Positions 16,156 to 25,600 of a stretch of 55,792 nt of DNA are shown in pieces. Origin of the DNA: an uncultured Collinsella sp. (lineage in GTDB: Bacteria; Actinomycetota; Coriobacteriia; Coriobacteriales; Coriobacteriaceae); NCBI GenBank assembly GCA_958429225.1, contig CAUAJB010000003.1, positions 1 through 55,792 on the forward strand. The letters are read 5' to 3'. Position numbers and translations under genes: made by a program. A model generated the notes under the pieces. It was not told where the DNA came from. It did no database searches and saw nothing but the letters and a program-made list of their open reading frames with translations. Every line of letters starts with the position of its first letter. The first letter of the stretch is position 1.

Positions 16156-16740
16156 ATGGATCATAAAATGTCGCGCTCGCCGTGGGTTATTCATTACGAC
16201 GGCTCGAGCTGCAACGGATGCGATATCGAGGTGCTGGCCTCACTCACGCCACTGTTCGATGCGGAGCGCTTTGGCGTGGTCAACACCGGCAACCCCAAGC
16301 ATGCGGATATCTTTTTGGTGACGGGGTCAGTCAATGCCCAGAACCTGCCTGTCGTGCGCCAGATCTACAACCAGATGCTCGAGCCCAAGTGTGTGGTGGC
16401 CTGCGGCATCTGCGCGTGTTCGGGCGGCGTGTTCCGCGATGCCTATAACGTGATCGGCGGCGTGGACCGCGCGATTCCCGTGGACGTGTACGCGCCCGGG
16501 TGCGCCATTCGCCCCGAGACGGTGATCGACGCCATTGTGGAGGCGTGCGGCATTCTGGACCAGAAGGAGGCCGTGATGCGCGCTGGCGGTGACCCGCTTA
16601 CCGTGGGCGGCGCCGCAACCTGGGACGGTGGCGTTGAGCTGGGCGAGGACGGGTTTGTAGCTGCGGCTGAGGCCGGCGACGCGCCCGCCGCTGGCGACAC
16701 ACCTGCTGAGACGCCTGCCGCTGCAAAGGAGGCCGAGTAA
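16156..16740 (+). CDS. echC: Ech hydrogenase small subunit EchC (NuoB-like)
   Basis: A 194-residue subunit holding the [4Fe-4S] cluster next to the NiFe site. Cluster ligands are visible as SSCNGCDIE (near residue 17), ACGICACSGGVF (near 85) and YAPGCAIRPE (near 115). From about residue 150 there is an Ala/Glu-rich acidic tail not expected in EchC. AGGAGG precedes the ATG, 12 nt after echAB. Its stop overlaps the echD start as TAATG, so the two are translationally coupled. Confidence 0.9.
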   Translation: MDHKMSRSPWVIHYDGSSCNGCDIEVLASLTPLFDAERFGVVNTGNPKHADIFLVTGSVNAQNLPVVRQIYNQMLEPKCVVACGICACSGGVFRDAYNVIGGVDRAIPVDVYAPGCAIRPETVIDAIVEACGILDQKEAVMRAGGDPLTVGGAATWDGGVELGEDGFVAAAEAGDAPAAGDTPAETPAAAKEAE

Positions 16741-17459
16741 TGCAAAAGGCAATCTACACTACCGTCGGGATCGATGAGCTGTTGCCGCATGTGCAGGCGC
16801 TCAAAGGTACCGGCGCGCGCTTTGTGCAGATGCATGCCGAGCGCTGTGTGGACGACGGATCGTATCGCCTGGTCTATACGTTTATCGACGTTCGTGCTGC
16901 TCAGGAGCATATTGCGCAGGACGGCAGCTATGCGATCGAGAACCTGGTGGTTGAGGGCATCGACCAGTATCAGGAGATTCCGTCCATCAGCTCGTACTAT
17001 CCGGCGGTATTTCCGTTTGAAAACGAAGCGCACGACCTATTCGGTCTTGCCATCACCGATATGCAGATTGACTTTAAGGGCTTTTTCTACCAGGTCTCGA
17101 CTGCCGAACCCATGAGCGTTATCACGCCCGAGGTGAAGGCCGCGCGCGAGAAGGCCATGAAGGTGCGTGCCGCTGCCGAGGACAAGGCGCGCAAGGCCGC
17201 GGCCGAGAAGGTTGCTACTGCCATGGCCGCTGCGGGGGAGGGCACTGCGGGCGTTGGCGATGCTGCGGGCGCTGCCGTCGCTCAGCCCGCTGCGGCTGCC
17301 GGCTCCGATGCTCAGCACGATGAAACTGCTGCGAAGGCCGCGCTCAAGGCTGCCGAGATGGAGGCAAAGCTCGCCGCCATGGATCCCGAGAAAGCGGCCA
17401 AGGTCCGCGCGGCGCTTGCCGCCAAGGCCGCCCGCGACAAGCAGAAAAAGGAGGCGTAA
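16740..17459 (+). CDS. echD: Ech hydrogenase subunit EchD (NuoC-like) with long charged tail
   Basis: A 239-residue protein. Residues 1-130 are NuoC/EchD-like, ending in the typical ...YYPAVFPFENEAHDLFGL and DFKGFFYQ stretch. The remaining 105 residues are Ala/Lys/Glu-rich with no hydrophobic core, probably a single long helix or a disordered tail. EchD elsewhere is near 120-140 residues, so the tail is extra. It begins inside the echC stop codon and ends 5 bp before echE. Confidence 0.8.
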   Translation: MQKAIYTTVGIDELLPHVQALKGTGARFVQMHAERCVDDGSYRLVYTFIDVRAAQEHIAQDGSYAIENLVVEGIDQYQEIPSISSYYPAVFPFENEAHDLFGLAITDMQIDFKGFFYQVSTAEPMSVITPEVKAAREKAMKVRAAAEDKARKAAAEKVATAMAAAGEGTAGVGDAAGAAVAQPAAAAGSDAQHDETAAKAALKAAEMEAKLAAMDPEKAAKVRAALAAKAARDKQKKEA

Positions 17460-17464
17460 GGTCC

Positions 17465-18553
17465 ATGGCACATCGCTCCGTTATTCCGTTTGGCCCGCAG
17501 CACCCGGTGCTGCCCGAGCCGCTTCATCTGGATCTGGTGATCGAGGACGACCGCGTCATCGAGGCAATTCCGCAGATCGGCTTTGTGCACCGCGGACTCG
17601 AGAAGCTCACCGAAAAGCGTGATATGCACCAGTTTGGCTACATCGCCGAGCGCATCTGCGGCATTTGCGCCGTGGGCCACAGCTGCGGCTATGCCAGCGC
17701 CTGCGAGCGCATGCTCGACATCGAGGTGCCCGGCCGCGTGCAGTATATCCGCACCATTTTGCACGAGCTTTCACGCATTCACTCGCACCTGCTGTGGCTG
17801 GGCCTGCTTGCCGACGCCTTTGGTTTCGAGGCGCTGTTCTATCGTTCGTGGACCCTGCGCGAGCAGATTCTCAAGATCTTCGAGAGCACTTGCGGCGGTC
17901 GCGTGATCCTTTCGATTAACGAGATCGGCGGCCTTAAGCACGACATTGAGGACTCCGAGCTGGCCGGCATTGTCCAGACGCTTGACGCCATGCGCCCCGA
18001 CTACGAGGCCCTGGTGCATACGTTTTTGGACGACGACAGCTGCGGCGAGCGCTTGCATGGCGTGGGCGTGATCAGCAAGAAGGATGCGCTGGAGCTTTCG
18101 ATGGTCGGCCCGTTCGGTCGCGCCTCGGGCGTGGACTACGACGTGCGCATGTTTGGCGACGGTGCCTATGCGGACCTGGCTGCGTTTGAGCCCATCGTTG
18201 CCACCGATGGAGACTGCTATGCTCGCTGCCAGGTGCGTTGTGCCGAGGTCACGCAGGCCATGGACATCATTAAGGAGCTTGTGGACAAGATCCCACACGA
18301 CGGTATCGGCGGGCGCACCAAGCTTACGCCGGCCGACGGCGCGCGCGGCGAGGTTGTGATTGAGCAGCCGCGCGGCGAGGCGTATTACTATGTGCGCGGC
18401 AACGGCACCAAGAATCTGGACCGTTTTCGCGTGCGCACGCCGACGTCGCAAAACCTGGCAGGTCTGACGCATGCGCTGCAGGGCGTGCTCATTGCCAACG
18501 TGCCCATGATTATCCTGACCATTGATCCCTGCATTAGCTGCACGGAAAGGTAG
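17465..18553 (+). CDS. echE: Ech [NiFe]-hydrogenase large catalytic subunit EchE (NuoD-like)
   Basis: A 362-residue group 4 [NiFe]-hydrogenase large subunit that reduces protons with ferredoxin electrons or oxidizes H2. The Ni ligands are R-I-C65-G-I-C68 with H72, and D354-P-C356-I-S-C359-T-E-R. The protein stops directly after the final Arg, so it has no C-terminal extension for a maturation peptidase to remove, as I recall for some EchE and CooH proteins. No hyp maturation gene is in the window; they must lie elsewhere. Confidence 0.95.
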   Translation: MAHRSVIPFGPQHPVLPEPLHLDLVIEDDRVIEAIPQIGFVHRGLEKLTEKRDMHQFGYIAERICGICAVGHSCGYASACERMLDIEVPGRVQYIRTILHELSRIHSHLLWLGLLADAFGFEALFYRSWTLREQILKIFESTCGGRVILSINEIGGLKHDIEDSELAGIVQTLDAMRPDYEALVHTFLDDDSCGERLHGVGVISKKDALELSMVGPFGRASGVDYDVRMFGDGAYADLAAFEPIVATDGDCYARCQVRCAEVTQAMDIIKELVDKIPHDGIGGRTKLTPADGARGEVVIEQPRGEAYYYVRGNGTKNLDRFRVRTPTSQNLAGLTHALQGVLIANVPMIILTIDPCISCTER

Positions 18554-18560
18554 GCGCGGC

Positions 18561-18902
18561 ATGAGTTTGCTGACATTTGCCAAGACGGCCTTGGGCTCTA
18601 TGGTCAAGCAGCCGGTAACGGTGTGCTATCCGCAGGAGGAGCTCGCGGCGCCCGAGCGCCTGCGCGGACATATCGTCAACGACATGGGCGTGTGCATCTG
18701 CTGCGGCATGTGCGCGCGCCGTTGCCCGGCGGGCGCACTCTCGGTCGATCGCAAGGGCGGTACCTGGTCGATCGATCCGTACGCTTGCGTGGTGTGCGGC
18801 GAGTGCATCGAGAGCTGCCCCAAGCACTGCCTGACTATGGACACCGCCCGCACCCCAGTCGCAGCGGACAAGACTCCCACAGTAGAAACCAAGCCGGAAT
18901 AG
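18561..18902 (+). CDS. echF: Ech hydrogenase ferredoxin-like subunit EchF
   Basis: A 113-residue protein with two [4Fe-4S] motifs, CICCGMCARRCPAGAL and CVVCGECIESCPKHCL, which pass electrons between ferredoxin and EchC. The frame is open upstream to 18522, but ATG 18561 lies just after the echE stop, has AAAGGTAGG in front and starts the family N-terminus (MSLLTFAKTAL), so the longer start is rejected. It is the last gene of the operon; a strong hairpin follows 11 bp after the stop. Confidence 0.9.
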   Translation: MSLLTFAKTALGSMVKQPVTVCYPQEELAAPERLRGHIVNDMGVCICCGMCARRCPAGALSVDRKGGTWSIDPYACVVCGECIESCPKHCLTMDTARTPVAADKTPTVETKPE

Positions 18903-18912
18903 CGCTGGAATA

Positions 18913-18946
18913 GGGGCCGGTGGGGCAAAAATGCCCCACCGGCCCC
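18913..18946. terminator. Strong hairpin after ech operon, no T-run
   Basis: Perfect 15-bp arms (18913-18927 and 18932-18946) around an A-rich 4-nt loop. There is no T-run on either side. It probably protects the 3' end of the mRNA or acts as a non-canonical terminator. Confidence 0.55.
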
Positions 18947-18977
18947 GCGCTTAAACGCGCGGTTGTGCCGTCGCGAA

Positions 18978-19131
18978 CAAAACTATGCCGGATTACGGGG
19001 CTGGATAGCGAACCTCCGACCATACAGAAAATCCCAAAAACAAAACCGCAGGTAGACTGCTTGCCGTTTTTCAAAAAAAGGCTGTATGGATGAGGACTCC
19101 GACTTTAGCCCCGTAATCCGGCATAGTTTTG
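18978..19131. repeat. Palindromic repeat, type A, copy 1 (154 bp)
   Basis: Perfect 25-bp terminal arms (18978-19002 and 19107-19131) beginning CAAAACTATGCCGG. A second dyad lies inside them, and the central segment contains AAAACCGCAGGTAGA. The other type A copy, at 26300-26453, has exactly the same length. No coding sequence is present. Confidence 0.85.
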
Positions 19132-19150
19132 AAATAGCACCATATCCGTA

Positions 19151-19210
19151 GCAGCCCTTGATCTCCCGTGGACAGAGGGAAACGGATCATTTTTGCCTCA
19201 CGAGGGCTGC
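19151..19210. repeat. Repeat type C, copy 1
   Basis: A 60-bp hairpin closed by GCAGCCCT/AGGGCTGC, with TGATC...GGATCA and a GGACAGAGGGAAACGG core. Related cores occur at 19393-19442 and 26221-26270. Confidence 0.6.
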
Positions 19211-19224
19211 CGCGTGACCCGTCT

Positions 19225-19384
19225 GCCACGAAATGGGCCTATCTACTACGTTTAGGCGGCAGCCCTCGACCACGTCAAGTAATGCGAAATGAAAACCGCA
19301 GGTAGAACGCTTGCGGTTTTTCATGAAAAGCGGCTATGGTCGGGGGTATCGAGTCAAACGTAGTAGATGGCCCGATTTCGTGGC
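19225..19384. repeat. Palindromic repeat, type B, copy 1 (160 bp)
   Basis: Outer arms read GCCACGAAAT and ATCTACTACGTTT inward and recur inverted at the other end with one indel. The centre has AACCGCAGGTAGAACGC followed by its near complement. The second copy is at 26047-26208. Confidence 0.8.
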
Positions 19385-19392
19385 GAGTGTTA

Positions 19393-19442
19393 CCAACTGA
19401 TCCCCCGGGGACGGAGGAAAACGGATCATTTTGACCTGTTGG
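19393..19442. repeat. Repeat type C, copy 2
   Basis: CCAAC/GTTGG arms around TGATC and the core GGACGGAGGAAAACGG followed by ATCATTTT. It directly follows a type B palindrome, as copy 3 does on the other side of the surface-protein gene. Confidence 0.6.
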
Positions 19443-19477
19443 CTCCGAGTCGCATCCGTTTTCCTGCGAAAACTCTC

Positions 19478-19610
19478 GTGTCTCAACTTTGGTGAGACAT
19501 TTGTCTCACGCCCAAAATCAAATCTGGAACGTGTGTCACCTGCCCTAATTGTGTCTCATTTCGTAACTTTAGGCTGATGCAAGGTCTGAGACCGCGAGAA
19601 GGGAGACACG
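19478..19610 (+). promoter_or_regulatory. Upstream region of the surface-protein gene with repeated TGTCTCA sites
   Basis: A perfect dyad GTGAGACA-TT-TGTCTCAC lies at 19492-19509. The half-site recurs at 19478-19485 and 19551-19559, and in inverse form at 19602-19609, the last inside the ribosome-site region. There is also the palindrome GGTCTGAGACC near 19583. This suggests a repressor or activator with several operators. The promoter itself is not clear. Confidence 0.55.
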
Positions 19611-22600
19611 ATGGGTAAGTACACGAGGGGTCTCTTGGCGGTGATACTGGCCGTAGTGCTGGTGTTGCCAGCCGCAGCATTCGCCATGCTGCCCGAGGCC
19701 AACGCCAGGTCCAGCACAGGAATGGACGGACCGATAATGACCGGAAAGGTCGCCGACCCCGACACCAGCGGTCGCTGGGAAAAATGGGCGGCCGGCCACA
19801 GCGGCAATAAGGTGACGACTCAAAACGTCGGTCGAATCTGGACCGACAAGACGGTCATGGCAGCCGGAGAAAACGAAGCATCAGATTTTGTGACTACGCT
19901 TTCGGCGATGTCCTCGACGTCTAATTCAACCGTGACAGTCACCACGCCACTCGACATCGTGATGGTGCTGGATGCCTCCGGCTCGATGGATGATCCTATG
20001 GGTGGCGGAGATTCCACCAAGCGTATCGATGCACTGAAGAGCGCTGCGAACAGCTTTATCGATACCATCGCCAAACAAAACGAGGCTATCGAGGGCGTTG
20101 ATAGGCAGCATAGGGTTGCCATTGTTAAGTTTGCGGGTGATAAGACTGATAAGGTCGGCAATGACACGTACAGGCAGGGGCAATTTTGGTACAACAACTC
20201 GCAGGTAATGAAGGGCCTGACCGATTGCTCCGGCGGCAACGTGAAAACTCTTAAGGATAGGATTGCCCAGATTACACCCGCTGGTGCAACGCGCGCCGAC
20301 TATGGTCTGGAACTGGCTAGGGATATTCCTTCCGGTCGTGCAGGCGCCAAGAAGGTCGTTGTGTTCTTTACCGACGGCAAGCCAACGAGCTACAGCGAGT
20401 TTGATTCTGGCGTCGCCGATGCTGCCGTGACGGCTGCCAAGAACATGAAGGACAGCAAGGCCACCGTTTATACCATCGGCATCTTTAGTGGAGCGGACCC
20501 CGCTGCCGATCCCTCGAAAAAGGGGACAAGCGACGTCAACAAGTTTATGCACGCCGTGTCGAGTAATTATCCCGATGCCACGTCGTATGCGAGCGACGAG
20601 CTTGGCGCACGCGCGGAAAACTCCGACTACTACAAGTCGGCGACCAATGCCGAAGAGCTCAAGAAGGTTTTCGACGACATCTCGCAGGCCATCACATCGG
20701 AGGCGCCTTATCCGACCGAAATCCATAAGGGCTACGACGAGACCAAGTCCGGCTACATCACGTTTACCGACGAGCTGGGCGACTTTATGCAGGTCGACAG
20801 CTTCACCGAGGTCGTCATCAACGGCACGCCGTTTACCAATCCGAGCAAGACGGTCAACAAAGAAACCAAGACCGATACGTACGAGTTCGATGGCAAGGCA
20901 AAAGACCTGCTCATTACCGCGCAGCGTGCCGGCGACGACAATCCCCAGAAGGGCGATATCGTAACGGTCAACATTCCCGCGTCGTTGATTCCGCTGAGTC
21001 ACTTTAAGACCGTAGACGGCAAGCTTTCGGTCGATACCGTTAAGCCCATCCAGGTGAAGTATGCCTCGAGCGTGAAGAAGGTCGCACTCGACAACCTGTT
21101 TACGCCCGAGAAGGTAACGGGGCTCAAGGATTACATCGAGAGCAATACGGCTGTTGCCAACGGCACCAAGACCGTGAGCTTCTACGCGAACAAGTGGAGC
21201 GGTGGTGCGTTGGGCGATACGGTTGCGACCTTTGAGCCGGCCGACACCAACCGCTACTACTACTTCCAGAAGCAGACTCCCATTTACACGGACAAGGACT
21301 GCACACAGCCCGCAAAGAATTCACTGGCAGAGAAAGGCACCTATTACTACAAGGATGAGTTTGAGGAGCAGGGCAAGAACGGCGAGGCCAAGCCCACCAC
21401 CGCCGTCATCGAGTTCATCGGTGGCGACGCTGCCAAGTTTGACGGCGCTATAGTTGCCGACAAGGACGGAAACCTGTCGTTTAGCGTGGGAACCGCGCGC
21501 CTGGCCTTTATCGATGAGCTCCACACCACCAAGAAGAGCGTGGGCGGCAACAACACCGGCACCGCGACCGACGTTCTCAACCCCAAGTGGAATAACGTGT
21601 CCGCCAAGGCGACCGCGACGCATGTCAATTCCTACCTGGGCAACAACGGCAAGATCAGCTTTGCGTATGACATGATGCCGGCAATGGTGAACACCAAGGC
21701 CAGCTTTGGTCTAACCAAGGTGCTCGAGGGCCGCGCTTGGACGGATACGGACACGTTTGAGTTTGGGCTGACGTCCGAGGGCAATGCTCCGATGCCTGCG
21801 ACTACGACTGCGATCGTGCACGGGGCCGACCTGGACGACAAGGGCAAGGCTGCCATCGACTTCGGCACGATTGAATACACCGAGCCTGGCACGTACGTCT
21901 ACAAGGTTAGCGAAAAGCACGCCGGGACCACGATTGACGGCATTGCCTACAGCGGTAGCGTCGCGGAGATCACCGTGACGGTGACGCCCAACAAGAAGGG
22001 TGAGCTCAGCGCCGCTGTGAAGGTGGCCTGGAGTGAAGCCGAAGTGACCGAGTTCAAGAACGTCTACGCTGCGGATCCTGTTGAGTCCAGCGTTACCGAC
22101 AAGATTGACGTGACCAAGTCTCTGACCGGGCGCGACCTTACGGCCGGTGAGTTCAGTTTTGAGCTGCGCGAGGTTAAGGGCGAGGACTCTGAGCTTATCG
22201 AGACCGTTGCGAACGGCGCCGACGGCAAGGTGACGTTCAGCGCCATCAAGTACACCGAGATCGGCCAGCACATCTACATGCTGCGCGAGGTCAAGGGCGA
22301 CGCTGGCGGCATCACCTATGACGATACGACCTACACCATCGTGACGACCATCAGCGATAACGGCAAGGGCCAGCTGGTTGCCACGCACGAGCTGAAGGAC
22401 GCCAAGGACGTCAAGAGCATCGAGTTCAAGAACGCCTACACCACGAATGCTACCGAGGCATCGCTTGTGGGCATCAAGAACCTGCAGGTCGCCGACGGCT
22501 TGATGCCGGTCGACATCAACGGCAAGTTCACCTTTACCGTGACCGGTGAAGAGGGCGCACCCATGCCCGCGAACGCGAGCGTGACCAATGATGCCAAGGG

Positions 22601-25600
22601 CAAGGTCGACTTTGGCAAGATCACCTTTACGCTCGACGACCTTAACAAGGCTCTGGGCGAGAAGCCCGAGAAGCGCGAGCACACCTTTACCTACACCGTG
22701 ACCGAGTCCGGCGAGGTCGCTGGCGTGACCAACGACGCCAAGCCGTCGCGCGAGGTTTCCTTCACCGTGACCGATGACGGCAAGGGCAATTTGAGCGTGT
22801 CCCGCAAGCCGGACGGCAACGCGGCATTTACGTTCACCAATACCTACAGCGCGACGCCTGTCGAGACGAGCGTCACCGACCAGATTACCGCGAACAAGGT
22901 TCTGACCGGGCGTGAGCTTGCTGCCGGCGAGTTCTCCTTTGAGCTGGTCGAGGGCGACAAGGTCGTCGCCAAGGGTACCAACGCTGCTGACGGCACGATT
23001 GCCATGGACAAGATTGCCTACGACAAGCCCGGCAAGCACACCTACACGCTGCGCGAGGTCAACGGCGGAACCACCAGCAAGGGCATCACCTACAGTGACG
23101 CCAAGTACGCCATCGAGACCACCATCACGGACAATGGCGACGGTACGCTCAGTGTCACACATGTTCTGAAGGGCACCGAGCCTGCCGAGTTCAAGAACAC
23201 CTACAGCGTGACCCCGCTCGATGCGGAGCTCGACTTTGGCCTGAGCAAGGCTATTGACGGCCGCGACTGGACGGATGGGGACGAGTTTAGCTTTACCATC
23301 ACCGCTCCCGAGGGCGTCCCACTGCCCGATCCCGCAACCGTAACCGTGAGCAAGGGGGACGCGGAGGACGGCATTGCCGCCATCAAGTTCGGCAAGATTC
23401 ACTTTGCGGCTGCCGGAACCTATAAGTACGAGATTCGCGAGAACGCGGGCAGCACGGTCGGCATGACGTATGACGCGCATGTCGCAACCGCCGAAGTGAC
23501 CGTGACCGAGGACGGCGAGGGCAACCTGACCGCCAACGTCACCAAGAAGGAAAACGGGCGCTTTACCAACACATACCGCACTGAGCTCGATTACGCCGCG
23601 GCCGGCGGCCTCAAGCTCAGCAAGACCCTCTGCGGACGTCCCATGACCGAGGGTCAATTCACCTTTACCGTGACGCCCACCGACGATGATTCGGCTCGCG
23701 CACTTGGCCTGCTGCCCGGGGCCAACAACTTCGAGTCCCCCGCAACGATAGAGGGAACGGTCGGACTGATCGACATTCTGGCTGGTCATGAGGTTAAATT
23801 TACGCAAGCTGACGCCGGCAAGACCTTCAAGTACACCGTGGCCGAAAAGAACGACGGCCAGCCCGGTTACACCTACGATGACGCCGTACGCACGGTGACG
23901 ATCGCCATCGTCGACGACACCGCCGGTACGCTCACTGCTACGACGACCGTTTCCGGTGGTCCCGAGGGCACGCATGAGACGGTCCACAAGAGTGGCGAGA
24001 ACAAGATCGAGAAGGCCCTGGTGCCGTTCCACAACAGTTACAGCGCTACGACCAACACGCCTGGTGGCACCGCTGCTCAGGTCGTTGCCACCAAGACTCT
24101 GACCGGTCGCCCGATGGCCGACGGCGAGTTCTGGTTCGGTATCGCCTATCAGGGTGAGCTTGTGGCATACGAAAACCTCAAGCCCAATATCGGCGGGCAC
24201 GTGAGCTTTGATACGCTGCACTACGACACCAAGATGCTTGCTAATCTTGAGGCTGCTGGGCTTGCTTATCGTACCGATAAGGACGGCAAGCTTGCCTGGA
24301 CCATTAACTACACGGCCTACGAAGATTTATTCGGGCTGCCGAATGGCGTTTCCGCTACAACGTGGAGCTTTGGCTTTAAGGTTATCGTCGTCGACAACGG
24401 TGACGGTACCCTGACGGCGACGGTCGACTACGGCGGCGTCGAGCCCTTGTTCGAGAACGTCTACGGCGCCGACGCCGTGGATGCCGCGCTCACCGGTACT
24501 AAGAAGCTCCAGGTTGCCGAGGGCCTGACCCCGGCCGACATCACGGGTAAGTTCACCTTTACCGTGACCGCCGACGAGGCAGGTGCCCCGATGCCCGAGC
24601 GCACGACCGTAACCAACGACGCAGCCGGTAACGTGGACTTTGGCAAGATCCACTTTACGCTCGAGGACCTCAACCGCGCCCTGGGCGTGACGGACGATGC
24701 AACCGATAGGGCCGAGGCAGACGAAGCTGACGAGGTCGAGGCCGACGAGGCGGAGGCTGAAGAGGCCGACGCCGACGTTGATACCAACGCCGATGAGCCC
24801 AGCGACGAGTCCGAGCCCACAGCCCCCACCGCCCCGCGCTCGCACACCTTTGCCTACACGGTGACCGAGTCCGGTAGCGCCCCTGGCGTGACCAACGACG
24901 CCAACGCCACGCGCAAGGTTTCCTACACCGTGACTGACGATGGTGCCGGACATCTGAGCGTCGTGCGCGACGGCGATGACGGTGCGGCCTTCACGTTCAC
25001 CAACACCTATGGCGTGACGCCCACCGATTCTTCCGTGACCGATCAGGTCAAGACGGTCAAGCGTCTGACCGGCCGCGACCTTGCAGCCGGCGAGTTCACG
25101 TTTGAGCTGCTCGAGGACGACGTGGTTGTCGCTAACGGCACCAACGACGCTAACGGCACCGTGACGCTGAGCCCGATTCGCTACGAGGCGCCCGGCACGC
25201 ACACGTACACGCTGCGCGAGGCTTGCCCCAACGCGCTCGGCCTGTACAAGGGCGTCACCTATGACGGCACGACCTACACCGTCGTGACCACCGTCTCCGA
25301 CAATGGTGATGGCACGCTGACCGCGGCGCACAAGCTCGAGGGAACCACCGAGTCGGCTGGTTTTACCAACAAGTATCACGCCATGCCCACCCAAGTCTCC
25401 ATCGGCGCCATCAAGGTGCTCGAGGGACGCGAGCTCAAGAAGGACGAGTTCAGCTTTAAGTTCGTTGGCGAGGGCATCGAGTCCACCGTCACCAACGATG
25501 CCGACGGCAAGATCAACTTCGACAAGTTCGAGTACGACGAGCCCGGAACGTACGTCTACACCATCAGCGAGGTCAAGGGCGACGAGACCGGTATGACTTA

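Noticed and set aside
14203..16194. 663-residue antisense frame under the Ech fusion gene
   Set aside because: Composition artefact of G/C third positions; no motif and no ribosome site.
13261..18902. Respiratory complex I or formate hydrogenlyase
   Set aside because: NuoEFG, quinone-site subunits and a formate dehydrogenase are absent. The large subunit has four Ni-ligand Cys, and six subunit types in this order fit Ech.
21711..24221. 836-residue antisense frame under the pilin repeats
   Set aside because: It mirrors the repetitive sense protein and has no domain of its own.
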